The position numbers and the translations under genes are program-made. 64,000 bases of DNA, taken from contig CM060078.1 of NCBI GenBank assembly GCA_030533445.1, forward strand, positions 24,739,091-24,803,090, given 5' to 3'. Shown one piece after another: positions 54,690 through 64,000 of this stretch (the stretch's first letter is position 1; every line of letters starts with the position of its first letter). This DNA is from Cyprinodon diabolis. Lineage: Eukaryota > Chordata > Actinopteri > Cyprinodontiformes > Cyprinodontidae. The notes under the pieces were generated by a model. It worked only from the letters and a program-made list of their open reading frames with translations. It did no database searches and was not told the origin of the DNA.

Positions 54690-54755
54690 TGCCTTGCTTC
54701 CTGCTGCCACCCCTAGTCTTTTGCAAAGCGCTGCTGCTTTTACCCGACAGTGGGG
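54690..54755 (-). other. atp2b1: atp2b1 5'UTR part of the first coding exon
   Basis: The minus-strand acceptor TTCTATTTTAG (AG 54757-54756) opens the exon that carries the start codon ATG at 54689-54687 (context GCAATGG). At least one noncoding exon must lie upstream. A candidate acceptor CTTTTCTGTTTCAG stands near 55010, but its exon cannot be delimited. Confidence 0.6.
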
Positions 54756-55713
54756 CTAAAATAGAAAATTGTTGTCCTTAAAAAAATAACCACAAAAAAA
54801 AAAATTTTAAATCCTCAAGAGTGCAAATACACAAATGGTTTCCATAAACAGCTGACAGATCCTTCACAGGCAGCTGGAGTCACATGTCAGGTGGTAGTGT
54901 AGAGATATTACAAAACAAACCATTATATCCCTTGGCGAGCTGAGTTCCTAATCATTCATGGTGACTGAAGAACGCCCGCAGACCCGGAGATCACCTTGCA
55001 TGTAGATCTGAAACAGAAAAGGAAACTGTAAAACAGTGAACAACAACACTAATGCATTCATTTCACATGGAGGATACTATATGTACAGACTAGTCTTACT
55101 GCTATACTATTAAAAATGCATTCAAATAGAATCAACAAAATTATGAAAGAGCTGCAGACAACAATTGAAATAAAGAATATTGATAACTTGAGAATCTTTA
55201 AAACATTATTCAAAGCTAAACTGAACATAGCGTTTTCTGGGCCATTCTTGGCTTATTTTGACCATCATAATTTTTTTTAAGTCACAACTTGGCAATGTTT
55301 CACAAAAGATCAATGTTGATAGTTGTTGCTGATCTGGCCTGGAAAATGGATCAACAGTATCCTAACTCTTGTATGAGGAGGATCTTAGGCAAAGCCTCAA
55401 TATCCCCTATTCCTGTACTCCTTCACGCCTGCACTCCCTAACATACAACCATTTATATAGTCTGGTTAACATAACCCACCCTGCAAAAAAGTAAACAGGA
55501 GTTTTTTAAATAAATGAGATACTTAAAATGTTAAAAAACATTTCATATATCATTAAATATAAAATATCTAGATTACAGAATAAAAAAAAACTTTCTATTA
55601 TACTATTGGGTGCAGGTAAATACAAGATAATACCATCCTGTGTATAAAACAGCACACAGCAAACCAAAGTCATATATATTTAAAAGAACATTTATATTTA
55701 AATATAAATGTCC

Positions 55714-56549
55714 TAGGGCTGGGCGATATAGAAAAAAAGCTTATCGATAAAAAAAATGCATATTGATTGATAGATAATTATTGAATAGATTTGAAACCAT
55801 ATTTTATGTGCAGCCCTGCCTGGACATTTTATGATATTGCTAAATGATTTAATTTTAATAAAGAACACAGAAGCAGACTTCGAATTAAATCTTTATTTAA
55901 CCAACTTTTTTAACCATGACAGAATTGTTTTAAAGAAAAATAACTTAAGTGACCTGAGTTATGTTATTAAATACTGACAAAGAATAAACTAAAGTGACCA
56001 GAAAAGTGACCAAAATAAATATAAAAAATAAATAAATGGACCCGCCGCCCCCATTCTTCTAAGCTGAACTTGGTTCAGCTTAGTTTCCTGCTTTAACTCC
56101 GCCGGGGCCTACACAGCTCGTACTCCTGCGGGTGTGAGCGGCTGAGATGATAAGAAAAAAGTTGGTTGTGTAATTTCACTGGTTCCCTACACATTTTACA
56201 GATGACTGTGGTTTGTTTTTTGTCCGACTTGCCATGACCGAAATACTGCCAAACTGGCGAACTACAAAAACCCTTCTTTGGAACAATTTCCTCCACCTCT
56301 CCTTGCTGCGACATCTTCATGTGCTCTGTGTTGTGGTTTGAGAGGGCGGCGCTTTGTGACAGCGTGCCTTGGTCCGCGATTGTGATTGGTTGGGAGGAAG
56401 TAGTGAGTAGCATAAACCTACATGATAGGCTACAATGAGAAGGAAGGAAAACTGCGTTTATTTATCGAACTTTTATCGACTCTTTTTTTCCATTGCGCCA
56501 CACGTCTATCGATCGATATATATAGTTATTGAATTATCGCCCAGCCCTA
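55714..56549 (-). mobile_element. hAT-type element with intact BED zinc-finger ORF and perfect 8-bp target duplication
   Basis: It is bounded by TAGGGCTGGGCGATA and TATCGCCCAGCCCTA. AAATGTCC is duplicated exactly at 55706-55713 and 56550-56557. On the minus strand 56413-56093 is an uninterrupted 106-codon ORF with a BED finger: SSPVWQYFGHGKSDKK, then CKMC and LFSYHLSRSHP. The catalytic RNase-H/hAT dimerisation part is absent, so this is an internally deleted, non-autonomous copy that kept only the DNA-binding end of the transposase. Confidence 0.85.
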
Positions 56550-56557
56550 AAATGTCC

Positions 56558-59500
56558 TATTTAAAATTTTCACTGGCGTTATGGGTGTACATGTAAATAC
56601 ATTTACTTCTCCGCTGATACAGTAAAAATCAAAACAATAAATTCTGCTCCCAACTAACTTATGCTCTTATGCTGACCCCTAAAGCCATCCTACCCTTCTT
56701 CCAGATAAAAAACGGCCACAGGCCTCAAGTGCATCAAGAATCGAAGGTCAGATTCAACATTTTGTCATATCTACAGCTTTGCTACTAGTGATTATGAATT
56801 CAGAACTCCAGGCATGTGCACGATTAAATTAAAATGGGTTATTTGACTAATTGGGCCATTTACCCACCAAGCTGTTGTAGGAGTCGTTTGGGTCATTGTC
56901 ACTTGTGAATTAATAAGAAGCATGACAAATAATTATGGTTCTATCTTTTAAAGTGTAAATGCTTGGGAAACCAGCAGGCTACAGTCTAGTCCTCTCCCGA
57001 TGGTACCTCTTAGCTTCAATTTTTTTTCTTCCACCCCACTTGAACTATCCATCTCCTGTTTTACATATATACACCCTAAAAAGCTGCATCTCTGGCACAG
57101 TTTTTACCTGAGCTTTTCCTTTGTTGCCGCTTTATCTTTCTGCTCAGCGGTTGGTTATATCCCACTAGAACATTTTTGCTGCACGACTCTTAATGCAGCT
57201 CATTTTGTGTTAGAATAGTTCCCTCCGGTTGATGACTAGTTTAAATTCAACATGATGTTATGCTAAAAATAAAAATCTTTTTCACTAATATCCCTAAATC
57301 AGGTATTTGTCATCATCACTTTTAAGAACCTTTAATAAAAAACAAGTTAAATGTTTTCAGGAAAAAAAAAAACAAAACCAAAAAAAAAACAGAGGGGCAG
57401 CTGCTTTCTACTTTAGCACATAGGATTGCCATGGTGTGGATGACTGGGAATGTCAACAACAGGTTTGATACTATGGTAATAACTTTGTTTTGAGCAGAGT
57501 GGAAGATTAATTAGAGATACAGGAACAGAGATGGGATAGTTCAGGCGATTCAAGTTAGAGTCGATATATATATATTTTTATATATAGAACATTCATTTTA
57601 AATTAAAACATGCCTTACTGCCTTGAAACACACAACGTCACAAATGTGAAAATAAAATAAATCATCGTATATCAAAAGTGTACAATTTGATCTTTCAAAC
57701 TAAAATCCTTTAAATGAACGTAAAATAATATCAAGGATGTAGCTCTTGGGATTAGAACCTGTGTGAAGGAAGAGTGACATACTTAGTCTAAATCAATGGG
57801 GAAAGCTGAAGCTTACCGATCAATGTTAAATTTCATTTAAAGAGTTTATTTCATAAACTTATGATCACACCATACATCTAAAGAAGTAATGGCAATTAAT
57901 AAAAAGAAAGTATGAAACCAGTCAGGTTTTTTCTCTATATTAACAGCATAAAGGTTTTATTAAAAAGTGCAAAAAACAATTATCCTTTAAATATACAGCA
58001 TCACAATCTGCTGCAAAAAATGTATTTAGTCATACCAAAAACCCCCATTAAGGCTATTAAGCTATTACAAATAGAACAGAGCTCTTTATGTCAAAGCGTC
58101 TGTTGCTAAATAGTAAAACCGTTTATGGAGTTTAGACTGTTTCTGTGGAAGCACCAATACATTTCAGGCATGCCTCCCTCAGGCAATGTTATCAGGAGAC
58201 TCAGTAATAATTTCCACTGTTTTGTTGATCATACTCAGCTATATAAGTCTCTGAACTGGAAAGATGGAAAACACATTCATCGTAAGCATTATGTTGAGAT
58301 GACCAGTAATAGTCGAATGCTGAATAATAAACACAGTTAATACGATCAGAAACTTTTTGGAGTGTATGCATTTGTTGAAAAGACTATGGTCTGGTGCACA
58401 TATCTAAAGTTCTACTCTGTAATCAACTTTGTTCATCGATGAAAAGGTTTACCCTAAGGAAGATTTGTACAAAATAATAGCATATTTCCTTGCTCCTTTA
58501 ATGAGTTCTCTATAAAAGTCTTAAATCTTTAATGTGGCTGCCTAAAATGCATTTACACATTTCTCCTAAATCGCTAAGAATAAAAAAATCCTCCCACATT
58601 TTCAACTTGCTTCTTCAACTTAAATAGATTTCCATAATTTCCAATAGAGCAAGACCGTTTCAAAATGTCAAGAGTCAAATTTAACACAATTTTTTCAGAT
58701 CAACTTTCAAACTGTTTCAAAAGTGGTCCAGTTAAACATCTTCAGACTATTTTAAATTTATCACCACAATATTTTGTTTAGATTAACTATAGGTAGAAAT
58801 CAAACATAAAATTTGGCAAAATACTAAAAACAAATTCCTGCTGAGAAAAAGGCCCGCATCCACAAAAAGAGGGTTAATCCTGCATTGAATCAATTTCCAA
58901 AGAGCACAAATTAGAAAAGCTTCCTCTAAATCTGGCTGATGGAAATATGAAAAGAATATACCTTTATAAAAAGAAGAAAATATGTTTTTCTCTTTCACAG
59001 AAATCACACTTTAAACTGAAGGTTAAAGACAAAAGACCATCTGGTTTATTAAAAAGGTCGGGTGTGTGATGATACTTGTTTAATTTATGCACATATTCCT
59101 GGTAACCTGAGCATCTGCTTAGACTAATTTTAAGCTGCATGTTACACAGGCTCTGGAGCAACAGTTGCTAACATCAAGATGTTTCTGTTTTGGAGAAGGT
59201 CTTGCTTATTTTATGAAGACAATGCTGAGCCCCACTGGACTGCATACTAAAATGGCCTATTCAAAAGTTCTACAGCACTGTGAAAAGGTGAAAAAAATAC
59301 TAAGAAAGCCTCAAACTAGCACCTCAAAACCTCCAAATACAAGAATTACAAGAGAAAAACTGCAATAATATCTGGTTTATGTGAACCTTAGAGTGGTTCT
59401 AAAAGCAGCCAAAATGCAATTACAGCCTATTTTACTTTGCAACGGGCTGAAAAAGTTTTATTTCATTAATTAGTTTCCCTAGCATGACTGTTAAATCTTT

Positions 59501-60639
59501 TAAAACAAAATAGTGGGGCAGTAAGTATATTTATCCCATTCTAACATTAAGGAAAAGTTAATTTTCTTTTTCAATTTACCTGTTAAAATCATTTAAGTCT
59601 AAAAAGATTATAGAAGCAAGATCTCCTTCACATTAATATTGAGTTGTTAATAATTAAATAAAATGCTGATAACCATATAGTTATCTATTTTATTTTATTA
59701 AAATACAGATCAAACCACAGGATGGTGAGATCAAACCATAGGATGATGAGACATCATGTAAAGTAAATAATACAACTCTGATAAGATGTTTTTATTAAGG
59801 ATGGATTCCATTTTTCAAACATTTGTATATAAATTTATTCAAATGGTTTGCTTCCTCTGATAAATCGTACTATATGAGAAGAGCATGCTGTTAAATTTAA
59901 ACATTAACTCATGTTGGTAGGTTAAAGGATTTATTTGAACCCAAACTATTAAGTGATGTGATTATAACTTTCAGGCCAAATTATGTCTTTTTAGCTATAC
60001 TTACAACATTAGTATCATTTATTTGTGATGATATAGCAGATTCCCTCTACGGAAATGTCTTTTGTTTATTTTGATTGACAAGTTTTTGTTTTATAACTTT
60101 AGCCATCATCAAATTGTTTGCGGTTAAACAGTTTCCCCACTCTGGATTTACCACTATCTTTTGGTATTTACGGAGGATATTAAGTATTCCTCTGAAAAAA
60201 ATTGGATATTTCTCTTAAAAGCTGATAGTTTCCCTCGCTGCTTGTATGCAGACAAAAGTGACATAATAGGCTGGTGTGTGTCCTGTAAACAGTCATTAAT
60301 TCTGCAGCGGATTTGGACATACATGAATGTCTGTGTTCTTACAACATATTATAAAAAGGAAGAAAAGTAGAGATATTGCAAACGCATGTGCAGAGCCTCA
60401 TAAATCTAAATGGATGTGTCAGAAATTAATGACAGTTGTAACATTAAGAGGAACAAGTTTAGAAAAATGAAAGCTTGAGAACAAGATCCCAGCTGTTTGT
60501 GTGTGGTCATGATTTGTTACCCTGTGGGGAGAATGTCCCAGGAACAAGCTACTTTGTGGGAATGTATAGACACTTGAGGGAACCAATGGCTCGTCCCCAT
60601 GAGAAGACGTTTAGGAGTAAGGTGTCAATGGAGTTAAGG
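56558..60639. other. Intergenic or upstream intronic DNA, no gene recognised
   Basis: AT-rich with short ORFs that look random. Nothing in it supports a gene, RNA or named repeat. Confidence 0.5.
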
Positions 60640-60647
60640 GTTAGGTA

Positions 60648-60904
60648 TATGGCTGAAGCAATGAATCAGATTAATTGATTATTTAAATAATTGTCCACTA
60701 ATTTAGAATTGCTTTATTTTTAACTGGAGTATGATCCTTTAGCTGACAGAAAAACCCACTTAGACCAACAACTATCCAAATTGAAAATATTTTAGTTTGA
60801 CCTGGTTTAATTCTGTAGAAAAATCCTTTAGGTAAAACATTTCTATCTGATTGCTAATCAATTAATTGAATTAATTAGCAAAATAATCATTAGTTGCAGC
60901 CCTA
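60648..60904. mobile_element. hAT-type MITE, 257 bp, with 8-bp duplication
   Basis: The ends TATGGCTGAAGCAATGAATC and CATTAGTTGCAGCCCTA are inverted copies of the 'AGGGCTGCAACTAA' type. GTTAGGTA is duplicated at 60640-60647 and 60905-60912. It belongs to the same family as 12657-13190. Confidence 0.7.
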
Positions 60905-61701
60905 GTTAGGTATGTGTTGGGAATAGTTAAGGTAAAGGTCAGGGTTAGGTTATAGAAATGCAAGCTATATGAATAGAAGTCAATGGAAAGTCCCCACAAG
61001 CATAGTGTGACACAATGTGTTTGTGTGTTGAGGGGTAAAAACGGGTCTTCAAAAATGAAAACTGACCCCATGCAAAGGCCTAAATTAGTTACAAAGCAGC
61101 ACAAGGGCAACAGATCCAATGTTTGTAGTGGAAATCACAAAGTTTGGAACTCAATCTCATAAAAAATAAATTACTGGCAGAGCTGAAAAGTTTGTGTGCC
61201 AGCAGCACTGTTCCCAACAAAGTCAACTTGGTAAAACCTGTTTTACAGAGTAAAGTATCAGAAGCCACTGAATGATTTACATATATGGCCAACCTCATCT
61301 CTATTCTATGGTATTTCTTCACTAATACTCATGCATCAGACTATTGATTATAAAATCCGACTGAGATTTGACATTACAAATGTATATTTCCCCCCTCATC
61401 CTTCTACCAATAAGAATATTTGCTAAAAAAAGATGTTTATACCACCAAAACTGAAGAAAATTAGCATTCATAGAAATTAGAGACAGATTAATCTAAAATA
61501 TTATAGGTTTCAGGATTCTTAGTGAAACAAATGATACAATTTCAGAATCTAAAATTAAGAAACCCCTTTTAGATATAATTGCCCAGCTGCAGCATGAAAG
61601 AGCATCTTGAATATCAACATACATGGACAGACTCTAAATAGTTGTCGTTTTCCAATTTTATAATTCAACCAGGAACATTCATATACAACAACCAAGTGAA
61701 T

Positions 61702-61702
61702 A

Positions 61703-61737
<35 letters not shown>

Positions 61738-61745
61738 TATATATA
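61702..61745. repeat. (TA)n microsatellite with CA interruption
   Basis: TA dinucleotide run with an ACACAC interruption near 61727. Flanking DNA 60913-63040 has no recognised gene. Confidence 0.9.
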
Positions 61746-63039
61746 TTTTTTTACACAGTTCATGCTAATGTGTGTCAATGCAGTCAATACCTTTTACCTA
61801 TATTATTTTATTTTTTAAAGAAAAATGGAAACAATATATGAACACTGCGCTTCCAGGTAAAAAGGAATAAAGGCATTTCATCAGAAAATATCAGCTCAAC
61901 CATTTGATCAGCAGTGAAGGCAGACTGAAATCAAACGTCTCCACAAATAATGATGGGGTTTCTAACGAAGACTTTAAGATATGTTTAAGTAAAACACTTT
62001 TCAACTACACTCCTAAACAATTATTTCATATCCCAAACTGTAATTATTGCCATCTTTATTCTGAATATAAAGAGCCAAATAAAAAAGACAAATCCAAGTT
62101 GGTAATTTCCCCCTCAAACCTCATAAATGGGCGATCAACAGGTCAAATCACTCTTATTTATCAAATGCATTAAAACCAAGAACTCACAATATTCTGTTCA
62201 ATAAAAAATAAATATAGGTAAATTACATAGAAAGTGATGCATTAGGGAAATCCTCTTGTAATTCCTTCTTTTTTATAGGATTCAAAACTACTATCTTCTT
62301 TCAATAAAAACCTTTATTAACCCTTATCTGTGTTAATCTTTAAGAAAACTTTGACTTAGAAAATCCCAAGAGTCTCCCTTTACTATTGCACAGATTATAT
62401 TTGTAGAGCTTATTAGAAAATCATAAAACATAACACAGCACTCAGGTGTTTAGTAGACATACTATTTCATTGCTTTCTGTTTTGTTTTTTTTAAATACAG
62501 ATCTGATCCTTTCTGACAGCTGGCAGAAAGGATCAAAAGGAAAGTAAAAGTATGAAACATAAAAAATATTCTGATTACTTAACAGGTGGTGGTTTTCAAT
62601 TACATAAAAGGTAGGATTACAAGATAATATAGATTTTACTTTAAAAAACATTGCATTTTTATTCAACTTAAGTATAACAAAGTGATAAACTGTTTTCTGG
62701 CAAATTTACAGACTGACGAAAATGTCAATATTCTTGGTTTTGATGCATTTAGGTAACTGGGAGGAAAACAGGATTTTAATTATTGCTTGCTAATCCCATT
62801 AGATCCAAAACTAGGAAAGTTAGGTAAATATTACCTTAATTTGGCCTGTGGCGACAAACTGTGGACCATAAAACATCAACATTGTTTAGCTGTTAAAGCT
62901 CCCAGTACAGATTTAACCCTTTATGATAGACATAAGGATTGATAACACTTCCTGCAACAAATAGTTGCACTTCCACCCAGAGTGAAGCCGTCTAATTTAT
63001 TGATAAGTATTTTCATCATCCATCATCCAAAAATGTCAT

Positions 63040-63592
63040 AAAAATATGTATGATTTCTGAGATGTCAAATGGTGAGGTCCTGAGAAGATGCCTGCAGAAA
63101 AGCGCATCGATATTGGGTAAGCTGGATGGGCTAGATAAGCTGATCAGGAAGGCAAGCTCTGTGATTGGATGCCCTCAGGACTCAGTGCAGGAGGTGATAA
63201 ACAAAAGGATCCTTACTACATTAACATCTCTGTTGGATAACGTTTCCCACCCCATGCATGAAACTTGCTGAACAGGAGAGCTCCTTCAGTGACAGACTGC
63301 TGCACCCTAAATGCACCAGGGAGCATTACCACAGATATTTTCAAATATCTATTACTGTAAAAAATCTCCATAGCTGTTATTTATTCTCCAGGTGCACAGT
63401 TTAATATTGTTAAAACACTTTAGAGTGCAGTATTTTATTTTTTATCTTTTAACTCTTGACTATAGTTATTCTTAGAATTTTTTTTTAAGGTCCACATTTG
63501 TGTGACCATTCTTTTCTATAATCTTTTTGCTGCTGTAAATACCAGAATTTCCCCATTGTGGGACAATTAAGGGATTTTCTATTCTATTCTAT
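63040..63592 (+). mobile_element. 3' end of an L2-like LINE
   Basis: The translation at 63100-63270 has LDKLIRKASSVIGCPQDSVQ and TSLLDNVSHPMHET, the extreme C-terminal part of L2-type LINE ORF2. After it comes a 3'UTR ending AATTTCCCCATTGTGGGACA and short ATTCT-type terminal repeats (63577-63592). The ORF ends early by a TGA and the reverse transcriptase itself is missing, as expected for a 5'-truncated insertion. Confidence 0.85.
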
Positions 63593-64000
63593 ATTTCCCT
63601 CAAAGTCAATTGACAAATATAAATTGTGCTATTGGCTATCTTAGGACTCCATCTCTCTTTCAGTGCACTAAAATTTGCACTACATCTTAAAAGTGGAATT
63701 TTTCATGGAATTTAATTTGTTATCAAATGGAAAGTGTGTACCATAGAGGGTTAATTGAAACCAAGAACAACTCCTGGCAACTTGGCTTGAGTGTCGGGAA
63801 TATTTTGAATTCAAAATTGCACAGCGAGTGACACAACTATTTTTCATAATGTAGTTCACACAACCCTGACTAAACAGAATATAAATACACTCATACAGAT
63901 AGGGGCGTTACAAAATGAAGGCAATACTCCTACTGTCACAGTTGAACACTGCTGTTTACGGGGAAAACTACCAGGTAAACTATTCCACATCAATAAGGAC

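Noticed and set aside
54690..54710. GTG start giving an N-terminal MAAGSKA extension of atp2b1
   Set aside because: The ATG at 54689 has a good context and starts at MANNSYSG, the family start. GTG initiation is unlikely in a vertebrate.

Overview
This is a vertebrate window. Genes are split into short exons with GT-AG introns, the AT-rich intergenic DNA is full of decayed transposons, and the three recognisable proteins match vertebrate families closely. The mixture of Tc1/mariner, hAT, L2-like LINE and tRNA-SINE remnants, and the fish-like variants of the proteins, point to a teleost fish. The species cannot be named from the sequence alone.

Layout. (1) 1-1130, + strand: the last four coding exons and 3'UTR of copg2 (coatomer gamma-2). 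(2) About 1150-13950, - strand: the whole of mest (alpha/beta-hydrolase, 326 aa, 11 coding exons plus a probable noncoding first exon). It converges tail-to-tail with copg2, and the predicted mRNA 3' ends are only tens of bases apart. Intron 5 of mest is swollen to 8.1 kb by an AT-rich minisatellite with palindromic units and by several transposons nested in one another. (3) 13950-22385: intergenic DNA with an inverted-repeat element beside the mest promoter, a retroviral integrase remnant, an orphan exon-like segment, a SINE, a CATC microsatellite and an L2-like LINE fragment. (4) About 22385-54755, - strand: atp2b1 (plasma-membrane calcium ATPase 1), with every coding exon from the start codon to the stop: 20 constitutive exons (1252 aa) and the alternative splice-site-C exon (1194-aa form). 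Its 12-kb intron 1 holds a decayed THAP domain and a hAT-like element. (5) 54760-64000: upstream of the atp2b1 coding region, with no protein gene seen. It carries a BED-finger hAT element with a perfect 8-bp target duplication, a small MITE and the 3' end of an L2-like LINE.

Function. The three genes do not form a pathway. copg2 acts in COPI vesicle coat assembly, mest is an ER-associated hydrolase-fold protein, and atp2b1 exports Ca2+ at the plasma membrane. The copg2-mest convergent pair is the same neighbourhood seen in mammals, where MEST is imprinted; nothing here shows imprinting. No prokaryote-style system or clearly new gene cassette was found. The most notable signals are the palindromic minisatellite in mest, the nested hAT insertions, the graded donor sites in the atp2b1 site-C exon, and the inverted repeat with YY1-like motifs at the mest promoter.
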